Source: Polytrichum commune
Lineage: Eukaryota; Streptophyta; Polytrichopsida; Polytrichales; Polytrichaceae
DNA length: 64,000 bases
NCBI GenBank assembly: GCA_950295325.1
Contig: OX485806.1
Span: 47,549,169 to 47,613,168, forward strand
Direction: 5' to 3'
Of the stretch, positions 9,704 to 21,479 are shown piece by piece. A model generated the notes under the pieces. That model made no database searches, was not told where the DNA came from, and was given only the letters and a program-made list of their open reading frames with translations. Both the position numbers and the translations under genes were made by a program. The first letter of the stretch is position 1. Every line of letters begins with the position of its first letter.

Positions 9704-12542
9704 TGTGAACCCTTTGAGTGGTCCACCACTCTGCGGGATCACTTTTAGTTAGAATGTTAGCATTAAAAGTTAGAATTGATAGGGAATTTAGGAAAAATTA
9801 GTTTATTTAGCATTTAGCCTAGAAGAAGGAAGGTCAAAATGAAACTAAGTAGTGCTAGAAGATAGCAAAGTAGAAAAAATGTGCTAGCTAGTAAAAACAA
9901 CTAGCTAAGCAAATATTAGTAGATGCTAGTTATTAAGCAAATGTTAGTAGATGCTAGCTAAGCAAGTGTTAGTTTATTAGTTAGTGTGAGGCACACAAGA
10001 CTATTGGAGGTGTTTTACGTAAGAAGATAAAATCGGCGTGAAGAATTTTGAAGAAAAAAAAGAAAGAGAGCAAGGGGGATACTTGCCCACTTGCCCCCTT
10101 GCCAACTCGATGGCGGAAAAATTAGAAAGATTTCTAAAGGTTTTTTGTCGGAGCCACCTCGGCGAGAGGGTGGCAACCTCAACCGGGAAAACCCCCGAGC
10201 CAAAATTTCGGGAAAGGGTTTGAAAAATGGATCCGGTGGAGGAGGGGTCCAACCCTTTTGTGAGAGGGTTTAAAAACCCCTCCTTCTACCTTGTAGCTCT
10301 CTCTCTTTCTCTAGTTTTTGGGCGAAGCCCTGCTTCAATGTAGTTAGGAAAACATCCTTTAGCATGTATTCTCAATGGTCTAAAAGAAAGGCTTGAGAAC
10401 CTCCTCTACTCTCTCTCTCCTAGTTAGGTTGTGTGTTTATTAACACACCAACAAAATTATTCCTTCTTTTGTAGAGGTAGGTTGGATGGTAGAGTTTTGA
10501 GTAGAGGCATTATAGACCTCATCTGCCAATGCCCTGAAGGCTTAGTTCAAAAGCTAGAACAAGATACTTATCATTTTTCTCTTAGAGAGATTTCATATAG
10601 CTATCCATAGCCGTTTCCCATTTGTGATTTGGTTGAGATGACAATTAGTTATGGATTTTCAAAGATGGAGTAGAAAAACTGGGTGGTCTTGTGGGTAGCG
10701 GCTGCTGGATCAGACCTGCGAGCCCAATAGGAATTTTAATTCCAAGAAATTATATTTTTCCCAAGTAGAACTGTTGTGTAGCTTTCCAAAATGGCTTAGA
10801 ACATTTGATTTGAGCATGATTTGAATTAGATATGAATTATGCAAGATGGGACACATAGTTTGAGAACTTTTGGTTGACTGCTGCATTACAGAGGACCTGC
10901 TGGGTTCACTTCGGCTTACCTTTCTAATCACATATTTTTATCAAATACATCTTTTTAATATCTCTCCAGGGTCATATAGAACTTTTGATTTGACGAAGAT
11001 TTGAATTAGATATGAATTGTTGAAGGCGAGATACATAGTTTAAGCCTTCTTGATTGACTGCTGTGTTACAAGGAGTCCGCTGAATTTCTATTAGCTTAAC
11101 CTGCTGATGTCATAATGTTTCTAGTTAGAGCTTGTTCATAGCTTTCCAATGGTATAAGGAAAGCCTAGATCCAAGTAGTAAGGAATGTGCTATGAATTTT
11201 TGAAGTTAGAAGGTAGATAGGTGGATTGGAAGGGTCGGTTGAATCGACCTCACACTTCCAACCCTCATAACTTTTGCATTTCTTATCCGATTAGAGTGAT
11301 TTTTAGATCATTGGAAAGATAATTTGGTGCACTAAGTATAAATATTATGCTTAGGATTAAATTACAGGGAAGAATAACACTTTATATTTTAATTGTTAAC
11401 TAAGGTACGCTTACTACCAAACTAGTTACAAAGAAGGAGGCAAGGTCGACGCTCGGAAAGTGGAGCAAGGAAGGAGGTAGCGGCTCGGCCTACATCAAGC
11501 CCAAATCAACCGAGGAAAATTGAGGTAAATTAACTAACCTTAAGCCTTCCATTTAGGATTGGAGGGAGCACGGCTAAGGTACGCATCTCTAAACCCACTC
11601 ACCTATCTCGTAAGGTCAAGTGGCTTGACCACTTGACCGCCAAGGGAGTACCCAATTCCATTGTTTTCGGGGCCCTTGGTATGTTTTGTGGTAGTAGCTT
11701 CATTTATTAGCAAGTTTCGTGTGTGGTAAGTCGGATTAATCACCGACACGACCACTCTGAATGTTGTTGGTGGAAAGGTGGGGTTAATGACCCGCGAATC
11801 CACTATTATGTTGTTGGCCCCATAGATTGGGAGTAATGGCCCCAATTTATGAAGATTGCGCAACAGGTTGAACCTACAGGTCGCCCGTCACCCTGGTCCC
11901 ATTGAGTTGCATTTCGTGGTCTATCCAGTGTAAACACATTTAACAATCAAAACATACAAAATAAATCGTAAACCCTTGTTGGCAAGAGACCCGAGGTAAG
12001 GGGTGATGCCTAATATATTAATGTAGTAAGTTAGGACGTGCAAACAAAAGTAAGTAATTAAGAAGGAATTTGTGTGAAGGGTGGGACTTAGGCCAAGTTC
12101 CCCCGCTTAGAAAACTAAATAGAACTAAATAAAGAAATAGGAAGAATTGAATGGTCCATCAAATTGTCGTTATTCCGTTCGTTGAGTTAGGGTGGTATGA
12201 GTCACACCCGGTTGGGTGTATCAGAACCATCCCAATTCACAAATTAGGATTGCCTTGGTTTCAAGGCTGGTGCGTCTGCGCGTAGAATAGGTTGTAGGTT
12301 AAGGTTAGAACTAGATATGAAATTGGTTAGTGGAGTTTAAAGCCACACTAGTAAAAAACTAAGGCCTAACCTCCGGAGGTACTACGACGCATATTTAATC
12401 TCCCTTAAAAATCTAACTACTCACGTTATACACCTATCATCCGGGTTCGGCTTGGGCGCCTGCAAATGCAGGCCACCTTCACCGAAGGGCTTGTGTGATA
12501 CTTTTAGGCTCCCTCGAAAGGGGGTGGTCCAAAAGTACCACA
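9704..12542 (+). mobile_element. Solo LTR, family D copy 1 (2,839 bp)
   Basis: The unit begins TGTGAACCC and ends GTACCACA. It is flanked by a perfect 5-bp target duplication AAACT (9699-9703, 12543-12547). It sits just inside the left end of the giant transposon, so it inserted after the transposon did, or travelled with it. A reversed second copy (47786-56538) aligns along its length, including the region with GGTGCGTCTGCGCGTAGA and the terminal GGGTTCGGCTTGGGC block. It has no gag or pol frame. Short frames inside (for example around 10000-10270 on both strands) are not supported as genes. Confidence 0.92.
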
Positions 12543-12547
12543 AAACT

Positions 12548-13004
12548 TGTCAGACTAAAATTCGGATATTTCAAAATAGCCAAGAATATACCAAGAATAG
12601 ACCAAGAATAGACCAAGAATATTCCAGAATCTGACAATAATAGTAAAAAAATTGGACCTATTTCCGTGGGATGTATAGGTCATAAAATAAAATAAAAACC
12701 CTGAATTTGAAATGGTCACATTAAGTTTGGAAACCGTGAGGTGGTTGAATTATTAAAACCAAGGATGACTACAAGAAAAAATCAATGAAAATGGATTTTT
12801 TGAGATTGGTATAATTGAAGAATGAGTCAATTAAAATACAAAGGAATCAAAATAATAAACTTGCTTGGTTTTTATTCATCACTTTTCTTTTTGTCTTATA
12901 TGTGAGTCTATTCTATAGCTTAGACTTTAGCAATTATCGTTTGTGGCCGAATAGATTATAAATTGGACTCATACCCAACATCATTATATATACAGTTGTA
13001 CACA
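12548..13004. other. Non-coding stretch inside giant transposon
   Basis: AT-rich sequence after LTR-D with a short repeated CCAAGAATA motif near 12580-12620 and no convincing coding frame. It probably contains the promoter of the small gene that follows. Confidence 0.5.
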
Positions 13005-13420
13005 ATGGGAGATGAGAGAGACATGTTTGCTGGATTAGGATGGGATAAGGAAATTAGAAGTCTAGCAGATCCTCATATTCCGGTTAATTCATCGCCGGAA
13101 TTTGAGTTTGCTGCTGGAAATCGAAGTAGTGATGACTACGAGCTGACTCCATTTTCGCAGTCTACACAAGCATGGAGGTGGAGGGTGCGGGAGGAGCAAA
13201 AAAATATGAGAAAAAAAAAAAAAAGCAGGAAGATGTGCCGGAGAAGGATGCTGATTTGGATGAAGACAAATCGAACGAAACGGAGGAGGAGGTGAAGGTG
13301 GAAGGGGAATCTTTGAAGTCTCTTTCATTTCGCGAACGGATGAGAGGAATGACGCCGCATCATCTTCCGCTGAAGGATCGAAAGAGAGATAAGACAGTTT
13401 CTTATATGGATTTGCTTTGA
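13005..13420 (+). pseudogene. Small charged protein of giant transposon, unidentified (frameshifted)
   Basis: The likely start is MGDERDMFAGLGWDKE. The first frame reads to about FSQSTQ, and a one-base shift near 13170 passes into a second frame. That frame is Lys/Glu-rich (KKYEKKKKKQEDVPEKDADL), continues with SLSFRERMRGMTPHHLPL, and ends DKTVSYMDLL at 13420. Total is about 138 residues. A run of 12 or more A residues lies near 13210 and could also cause slippage. I do not recognise the family. It is encoded on the strand opposite the transposase, about 210 bp from the transposase 3' end, in a convergent arrangement. Confidence 0.45.
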
Positions 13421-13632
13421 CCGGATCCACCTCCCTCGCAATTATCTAAGAAGTATGCAAAACGGAAATAGAGTTGATAGACATAGGAAGTATTGTAATA
13501 CAAAATTTTGAAGCAAATAAAAATAATCATTGAGATTATACCTTTATTATATCAATCAATTATTGCTTTGCAAGAGGTCCAGAAATGGATACGTATATCA
13601 TAGCCCAAAGTACTGCTAGGCTGAGATAAATC

Positions 13633-16600
13633 CTAAGAAGTAGACTTTATCAAAAGACCCCCTTCGAGGATGAGTTTGACTTCGTTGAAGCTAAATGTCG
13701 GGGCGTGAATGAACAAATCCACTTCCGCATCCAAATTAGAAACCTTGATGAAAATGTAATACAAATGCTTACAATTCAGATAAGAATTTCGTTTGCGGCT
13801 GAACTTGGAAATCATATTCAAGAAGTATGTGCAGTTGCACTCTGGAAGAGAACTGACTGTCACTTGGTAGATCGGTGGTTGGGGTTCTGATTTGGATTGC
13901 AGTGTGATAATGCAACCAAATCCCGGTTGAGGGATCATAGTTAACTTCAGAACGGTACCATGCATAGCTTCAGCAGAGGCCACCATCTGCCTCTGCTTTG
14001 CCGAAGGTGCGTTGCTGGATCGCCGAACAAGCTTGGACAATCTTGTCGGAGGGATCATGTCGGGGTTTTCTCGAACACGGATTCCAGACATATCCAGCGG
14101 GGGAGCAGAGTTGGTGAAGAGTTGAGTCGGTGTGATGCACTCCTTTGGTGGGAGTTGAAAACCTGTGTTCTCAAGGGCGAAGATCTCCGAGCGGGTGAGG
14201 TTGGTACCAATCTTCACGGGCCAGATTGGGGGAATAGGAGGCTTTTGGTCATCAGCAGAGAACTGCATGACCCATTTCCGACGAGGGCCCTTCATGCAAC
14301 GCTCAATGTCGTCTGGGCAAAAGACAAAGTCCGTGCGCTTCATAGATTGGAGTTTGTAATGATGCCACATACCGGTGTAGGTCGGCGCAGGGACGCTCTT
14401 ATTATTAGTGACGATTCTTGCGGTGCACTTTTTCTTCGTGCCCGCATGATTAGCCCAACAAGACTTCCCAGACGTATAGGGTATGCGGGCAATATGCCAA
14501 AGAGAGACATCTACTTTGGTTTCTTGCACGGCAGCGACACGCTGGAAACCAAGTCCTGCAGGTGAAGGCACTTGAACCTCTTGTACAGAGGGGGAAGACT
14601 CCTCAATGATAGTGGGTAGTGTTTCTGGTTGAGATCGAGTGACACGCTTACCGGGGGGAGGGCGAGAGAAGTTCACGGTATCGGGGCGGTGGGTCTCGCC
14701 ATCATCACCAATTGGAGTGTCTGGTCTTCGCTTCTGCGATCCAAACACCTCGGCGCCCTCAAGGTGTGGATCGCGAGTGCAAAATTCTTCCCCACCGGAC
14801 ATGTCAAGCAAGACCTTCTGCAACACTGTGGGGTCGCCAGTACGCTGAGCTCGACGTTGAGCACCCCTGAGCTTTAGTTCTTCTTTGCTTGGACCATCTC
14901 CGCCAATTCCACCTTTAAGGAACTGGTAGTATGCAACAACTTGTAAGAAGGCGCGAATGTAGTCGTCAACCGTAGCCACGTATAGATCTCCACCCTTGTT
15001 GCCGGAGGCTTGAAGCCACTTGTTGTGGACGGACTCCGCAAGATTGCACGACGGCATCTCGGCCAATTGGTCTTGGGTTAAAACCTTTTCCTGATTGGAG
15101 AAATCAAGTATTAATATAAATGTACAGAGAGAGGAAATCGAATCCAAGAAAAACCAATAATGAATTATAAAGGAGATGTACCAGTTCCATGAAACCACCC
15201 CATTGAAGGTAGCGGAAGTGCCAAAAAGCAAGCCAGAGCTGAAGATGCTTGAGACCGTCCTCACTTGTACAATTCGATGACGCCCACCAAGCCTTGATAG
15301 CTAGGTACCTAGTCTCAGCCTCTTCCATAGATGACGCATTTCGATATTGAAGGCAAAGATGTCTATGTTGGTCTTGTAATTCATGCTTTATATACGATTT
15401 CGTATGTTTTTCGAGCGATTGTTTCCAATGGAAAAAACAAGTGCGCTCACGACCCTCCATTGGAACTTTGGGATCCCCTGAACCATACACAATGCGAACA
15501 GCGTTCCAATTGGCTTGGGCACTGTCCGCCATGAAGCCTATAAAGTTTGGATGTGGAATACCGTGTCGGGCCATGACGTGGTTGAGGTTCTGCCAGAAGA
15601 GAACTTGGGCATCCTTATCCTCCGATTGGAAATCACAACATGAAATGGTCATGACCCGTTGATAAGTCCCATCGTACACATGAGCGGCCATGGTGGTCCA
15701 CCCTTTGACCCGCTTCACGTGATCGGACATCATCCACGCGTTCTCCAGGTCCCCACCCGGTTGCATCCGACGAACCAAATCCACTCCACTTCCAGGACCA
15801 ACCTCCGACATCTTAAAGACGAACACCTTGTCTGTATCGTCACCTTGTCATGGGAATTGGTTCCGTTGGACGTAGGCCCAATTGCTAACGCCTCGGAGCT
15901 TCGCGATGCCATCCATAACACCAAACCTCCGCAAATATTTGAAAGAGGTAACCTTAGAGCGAAGGTTTGGGGAATTCAACTCTCTACAGCTCTCAAAAAC
16001 AGGTTCAAGCTCTTTTAAAGAGAAGAGACGGTGTGTGTCATTATCGCCAGAAAGGAGAAACTCACCAACAATGTCCTTGCTAGCTTCAAGGACGATCTTG
16101 CTGTGGGTGGCTTGAGGCGTACGTTCAATGTGCTCCTCAAGAAGTGCATTGATACGCTTCCGACTGTCTCTGCAGTCTCCAACCTTCACTGGATGTTGAT
16201 GAGAACCGAGATGAATGCAGGCTCTTTGGGATGACTCCTTCCCATGGACGTAGAAGATTTTGGCCTCGCATAGTGCAATGCATTTGGGAGGCTCTTTACA
16301 AATCCTGCAGACAAGAGTAGATCCGGATGGCACAATGCCAGAGAGAGGGAAAGGATCTTTAGTGAAACCTTCAAATTCTGTGTCATTGACCTTAGAGGTA
16401 CGATGGGCGTGTTGAAGGTAATCACAAGTCGGGTTTTGGCATTGGAGATGGTCAACACATGTAGAGGAACGAAATGCAAGGCCAACGTCGTTTGTAATGT
16501 TGGTGGTTTGAGTCTTAGTCCAAACATGGCCATCATATTGCTTGTCCATGCCGTCCAACGACTTGGCCCTGGTTTTGAGATGAAGAGACTTCTGCTGCAG

Positions 16601-17306
16601 GGAGGACAAATAACTGGGTGCCATCGAAACGAGGGGGAAGGTGATTAACTTCTTGGATTTTGATTTTATCGTAATCTATTTTCTTGAGGACGTTCTTACT
16701 ACCGGGCATAGAGCCAAGACGACGAAGACATTGAACAATAGTTTGAGGAGGTTTAGATGTAGGGACCGAAGTAGTTGAAGGGACAGAGCTAGATGGAGAA
16801 GGCGTTATGTAGGATGCAAAGGGAAACAAATGAGGGGAATCATGGACAGCAACCTTATGCACTGGTACATCTTCACTCGAAGAATCAGACAAGTCTATAA
16901 CGTTGTCTACGCCAGGCTCGGTCTTGACGCTTATTATCGGGGGTGTGCTAAAGGCAACAGTGGATGATCGAAGAGGAGGAAGGATTTCTGTTGACACTCC
17001 CATCTGAGAATCTGGCCAGCCACAAACCCTATACTTTCCCGCGCCAAGCTCCCACACTACATTGCCATTGTCAGTTACCTTGGAGGTCTCATGGAAGGTA
17101 TGAACGAGCAATCCAGTATCAGGATGGTAGATCTCACGCTCTACCCATATTGTACTAGCTTTCAAAGAGAACCTAATGCTAAGATGAAGCTCCGAGACAA
17201 CAACAATACCTTGTGCACCAATGGGGAATATAATAGGGACCCCGATGCCATGTGAACGAAGTTCGGCCATCTCAGAGACGGGAGGAAGAATTGAGGTGGA
17301 AGCCAT
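13633..17306 (-). pseudogene. MULE-like DDE transposase with SWIM zinc finger (frameshifted)
   Basis: Read on the minus strand. The N-terminal region begins MASTSILPPVSEMAEL at 17306; an upstream Met at 17345 is possible. Next comes a Cys/His region with STCVDHLQCQNPTCDYLQ and LVCRICKEPPKC, reminiscent of WRKY-GCM1-type fingers. The catalytic part has HVYDGTYQRVMTISCC (first Asp), NFIGFMADSAQANWNAVR (second Asp), CFFHWKQSLEKH, and NLAESVHNKWLQASGNKGGD (Glu). These agree with the D-D-E layout and C...H motif of Mutator-like transposases. A 91-nt intron (15091-15181) separates the second Asp from the Glu. The C-terminus has PECNCTYF followed by YLNCKHLYYI, a CxC...CxH SWIM finger. Frameshifts lie near 16620 and 15845, so it is a decayed copy. 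It is the likely mobiliser of the 20 kb element. Confidence 0.8.
15091..15181 (-). other. Intron of the transposase gene
   Basis: On the minus strand the donor is GTACATCTCC and the acceptor ends CCAATCAG. The intron is 91 nt. Removing it joins GGFMELV to EKVLTQDQLAE in frame. Confidence 0.75.
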
Positions 17307-17345
17307 GAAGGCAGAGAAAGCAAACGTGAAGGAACAAAGATGCAA

Positions 17346-17625
17346 AGATGCATAGAGAAGGAGAATGGTGATGATGATGAAGTTATAAACAAATACGCAT
17401 GAATATTAGGAAGGAGACAAAACTATCAGGCATCCTAAAAAAAGATACCCCTAATTACAAAGATGGTTGTCAGATAGTAAAGCGCGCCTCCCATCGGGAG
17501 GTATTGCAATTATATATTGAAAAGAATGCGATTGCTCACTTTATTTCCAATGTGTGAGTTTGATGTGGTGAGGTTGTGGAAAGGAAATAGAACGAATAGG
17601 TCTGAATTGCGGGAGGGTTGAACAC
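17346..17625. promoter_or_regulatory. Divergent intergenic region, possible bidirectional promoter
   Basis: These 280 bp lie between the minus-strand transposase and the plus-strand RG-rich gene. The sequence is AT-rich with GGCGCGCT-like GC patches near 17480. It is inferred to hold both promoters from gene orientation alone. Confidence 0.35.
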
Positions 17626-18624
17626 ATGAAGGAAATAGGCAATTCACAACCTCCGACAACGGAACCATCTAAGAAAAAGAAGAGGAGGCGATCGTCTACA
17701 CATTACACTGATAAGAAGAGAAAGACAGTGAGGACACAAAAGTCACAGGCAAGGAAAGCGCCAATCGAGGGCCGTGGGATGCCCGAGGATTTGAGCCAAA
17801 GCATAAAGGACCTGCGGAACCTTCGTGGAGGCTAGACTGTGGGATTCGGCCTTTTCATTTATCACCGATTGTAGAAGAGGCGGACGGAAGTAAAGCGCAA
17901 CCAATGGCAGAAGTGGAGGAGTTGGGAAACGACATCATCCAAGAGGACTCACGCGAAGAGACAAACTCTACAAGTGTCGTACGTATTCTTCGGGTTCTCC
18001 ATATATTCAGTTGTTTGAGCACATAATAAAAATGGTAGAACATATTCAACTGTGAAACAACTTTTCTTTTAGATATTATGGTTTGTCATCATTGTTATAA
18101 ACATTGTTTTATCTTAAATATAGGAAGAAGGGGGGAGTGGAGATAGTGGAAATATCTACGAAAAGGACAACAAGGAGGTAGCACAACAAATTGAGAAGGC
18201 GTTAGAAGAGCGAGAACCGATGTCGGGACAACCAACGATTCAAGCTAGAGAAAAAATGAAGGCGTCCAAGAGGAAAGCGGCAAAGGAAGATCTGAAATCA
18301 ACTTTGTTGGGAGGCCGCGAAAGAGCTGAAGGAGGAGACCCATGCGCAGAAACCCTAAGTGTGGATGTTGTGACCCCTGCTTCAAGATTTCAGCGAAGCA
18401 AGGCGGGCGGAACACAACAAACATCAAGGCGAGGGCGTGGCCGCGGGAGAGGAATGGCGCAAGTAAACCTCGGAGATTCGAGAAGCACTCCAATAACGCC
18501 GACAGAGGACGGGACCTCGGAAGATAGTGGCGCCAATATAGGGGCTTCAGTGGAGGGCATACTCCAAATTCTGGTAAGGTGTCGGGATCTCGGCCAAGCT
18601 ATGTTCGCCAACGTTTTTGCTTAA
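17626..18624 (+). pseudogene. Charged, RG-rich protein of giant transposon, unidentified
   Basis: The first exon begins MKEIGNSQPPTTEPSKKKKR, a nuclear-localisation-like basic region, and reads to a stop at 17835. An acidic segment (VEEADGSKAQPMAEVEELG) continues in another frame to a donor GTACGTATTC near 17979. After an acceptor near 18122 the frame EEGGSGDSGNIYEKDNKEV reads on to 18624. It passes through a methylation-type RG box (SRRGRGRGRGMAQ) and a Ser/Thr-rich tail. It is divergent from the transposase, about 320 bp away, so the two may share a bidirectional promoter. There is no recognised domain. An accessory role such as the helper proteins of large MULEs is only a guess. Confidence 0.5.
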
Positions 18625-18714
18625 TTTCTATCACCTTGATTTCTCATAGTATTTGGAATATCAGCTTGACTTGCTTTCGGCCTTGTCCTGATTTGGGTTT
18701 AGGAACATGTCAGG

Positions 18715-21400
18715 AAAGGTATGTTTGTGCTTGAAGAATCAAAATGTTATGTGCACATCAATTGCTCTCGGCCTTGGCTCATTTTGTGTAGTGCACAAGA
18801 ACGAGCTAGGGGAAGAGGCCTCGGATCCGAGGCCTCATATTTGTGTAAGTTTGAGTATGTGAAAGGTAGGGTTTTGAGAGAGGCGAGGTTCTTGATTTCT
18901 CAAACAAATGGAATGTCGACTTTCTTGCTTTCTTGATTCCTTGCTCTCGGCCATTTCTTCTATTGTGTAGTGCATAAGTGGGAGCCATAGGAAGAGGCCT
19001 CGGATCCGAGGCCTCTTATTTGTGGGTAGGTTTGTGCTTGAAAAATCAAAATGTTATGTGCACATCAATTGCTCTTGGCCTTGGCTCGTTTTGTGTAGTG
19101 CACAAGAACGAGCTAGGGCAAGAGGCCTCATATTTGTGTAAGTTTGAGTATGTGAAAGGTAGGGTTTTGAAAGAGGTGAGGTTCTTGATTTCTCAACCTA
19201 ATGGAATGTCAACTTTCTTGCTTTCTTGATGCCTTGCTCTCGGCCGTTTCTTCTATTGTGTAGTGCATAAGTGGGAGCCATAGGAAGAGGCCTCGGATCC
19301 GAGGCCTTTTATTTGTGGGTAGGTTTGTCCTTGAAAAATCAAAATGTTATGTGCACATCTATTGCTCTCGGCCTTGTCTTGTTTTGTGTAGTGCATAAGA
19401 AAGAGCTAGGGGAAGAGGCCTCGGATCCGAGGCCTCATATTTGTGTAAGTTTGAATATGTGAGAGGTAGGGTTTTGAAAGAGGTGAGGTTCTTGATTTCT
19501 CAAACTAATGGAATGTCAACTTTCTTGCTTTCTTGATTCATTGCTCTCGGCCATTTCTTCTATTGTGTAGTGCATAAGTGGGAGCCATAGGAAGAGGCCT
19601 CGGATCCGAGGCCTCTTATTTGTGGGTAGGTTTGTGCTTGAAAAATCAAAATGTTATGTGCACATCAATTGCTCTCGGCCTTGTCTCGTTTTGTGTAGTG
19701 CACAAGAACGAGCTAGGGGAAGAGGCCTCGGATCCGAGGCCTCATATTTGTGTAAGTTTGAGTATGTGAAAGGTAGGGTTTTGAGAGAGGCGAGGTTCTT
19801 GATTTCTCAAACAAATGGAATGTCGACTTTCTTGCTTTCTTGATTCCTTGCTCTCGGCCATTTCTTCTATTGTGTAGTGCATAAGTGGGAGCCATAGGAA
19901 GAGGCCTCGGATCCGAGGCCTCTTATTTGTGGGTAGGTTTGTGCTTGAAAAATCAAAATGTTATGTGCACATCAATTGCTCTTGGCCTTGGCTCGTTTTG
20001 TGTAGTGCACAAGAACGAGCTAGGGCAAGAGGCCTCGGATCCGAGGCCTCATATTTGTGTAAGTTTGAGTATGTGAAAGGTAGGGTTTTGAGAGAGGCGA
20101 GGTTCTTGATTTCTCAACCTAATGGAATGTCAACTTTCTTGCTTTCTTGATTCCTTGCTCTCGGCCGTTTCTTCTATTGTGTAGTGCATAAGTGGGAGCC
20201 ATAGGAAGAGGCCTCGGATCCGAGGCCTTTTATTTGTGGGTAGGTTTGTCCTTGAAAAATCAAAATGTTATGTGCACATCTATTGCTCTCGGCCTTGTCT
20301 TGTTTTGTGTAGTGCATAAGAAAGAGCTAGGGGAAGAGGCCTCGGATCCGAGGCCTCATATTTGTGTAAGTTTGAATATGTGAGAGGTAGGGTTTTGAAA
20401 GAGGTGAGGTTCTTGATTTCTCAAACTAATGGAATGTCAACTTTCTTGCTTTCTTGATTCATTGCTCTCGGCCATTTCTTCTATTGTGTAGTGCATAAGT
20501 GGGAGCCATAGGAAGAGGCCTCGGATCCGAGGCCTCTTATTTGTGGGTAGGTTTGTGCTTGAAAAATCAAAATGTTATGTGTACATCAATTGCTCTCGGC
20601 CTTGGCTCGTTTTGTGTAGTGCACAAGAACGAGCTAGGGGAAGAGGCCTCGGATCCGAGGCCTCATATTTGTGTAAGTTTGAGTATGTGAAAGGTAGGGT
20701 TTTGAGAGAGGCGAGGTTCTTGATTTCTCAAACTAATGGAATGTCGACTTTCTTGCTTTCTTGATTTCTTGCTCTCGGCCATTTCTTCTATTGTGTAGTG
20801 CATAAGTGGGAGCCATAGGAAGAGGCCTCGGATCCGAGGCCTCTTATTTGTGGGTAGGTTTGTGCTTGAAAAATCAAAATGTTATGTCCACATCGATTGC
20901 TCTCGGCCTTGTCTCGTTTTGTATAGTGCATAAGAAGGAGCTCGGGGAAGAGGCCTCGGATCCGAGGCCTCTTATTTGTGTAAGTTTGAGTATGTGAGAG
21001 GTAGGGTTTTGAGAGAGGCGAGGTTCTTGATTTCTCAAACTAATGGAATGTCAACTTTCTTGCTTTCTTGATTTCTTGCTCTCGGCCATTTCTTCTATTG
21101 TGTAGTGCATAAGTGGGAGCCATAGGAAGAGGCCTCGGATCCGAGGCCTCTTATTTGTGGGTAGGTTTGTGCTTGAAAAATCAAAATGTTATGTGCACAT
21201 CAATTGCTCTCGGCCTTGTCTTGTTTTGTGTAGTGCATAAGAAAGAGCTAGGGAAAGAGGCCTCGGATCCGAGGCCTCATATTTGTGTAAGTTTGAGTAT
21301 GTGAGAGGTAGGGTTTTGAGAGAGGTGAGGTTCTTGATTTCTCAAACTAATGGAATGTCAACTTTCTTCCATTTTTGATTCCTTGCTCTCTGCCTTGTGC
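18715..21400. repeat. Palindrome array 1: 307-bp higher-order repeats
   Basis: About 16 copies of a 22-bp perfect palindrome (arm GAGGCCTCGGA followed by its reverse complement) lie at alternating spacings of about 128 and 179 bp. This makes a 307-bp higher-order unit repeated about eight times. For example one copy is at 18994-19015, and equivalent landmarks recur at 19271, 19578, 19885, 20192, 20499, 20806 and 21113. Between palindromes, each half-unit carries TTGCTCTCGGCC and GTGTAGTGCA(T/C)AAG blocks. One palindrome near 19120 is half deleted. Short frames repeated every 307 bp are artefacts of the array. Confidence 0.95.
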
Positions 21401-21422
21401 CCCACGGGTGAACGCCCGTGGG
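21401..21422. repeat. CCCACGGG-type inverted repeat 1
   Basis: Arms CCCACGGG and CCCGTGGG surround TGAACG. It is followed by CCATGTAACAAGTAACTTGG, a flank shared with copies at 23725 and 24119. It lies at the junction of palindrome arrays 1 and 2. Confidence 0.85.
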
Positions 21423-21479
21423 CCATGTAACAAGTAACTTGGTTAGGCATGTCTTTATGAGACACTTTGGTTGGTTCTG

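Noticed and set aside
10001-10273. Overlapping frames on both strands at 10.0-10.3 kb and their counterparts at 49.8-50.1 kb
   Set aside because: They lie within solo LTR family D. Both strands are open simultaneously because of GC-rich repeat composition, and there is no domain.
13089-13430. Minus-strand Pro/Ser/Phe-rich frame of 113 codons
   Set aside because: Antisense shadow of the Lys/Glu-rich small gene; composition mirrors it exactly.
18978-21304. Series of about 63-73 codon frames every 307 bp
   Set aside because: They are the same frame copied by the array, without independent support.
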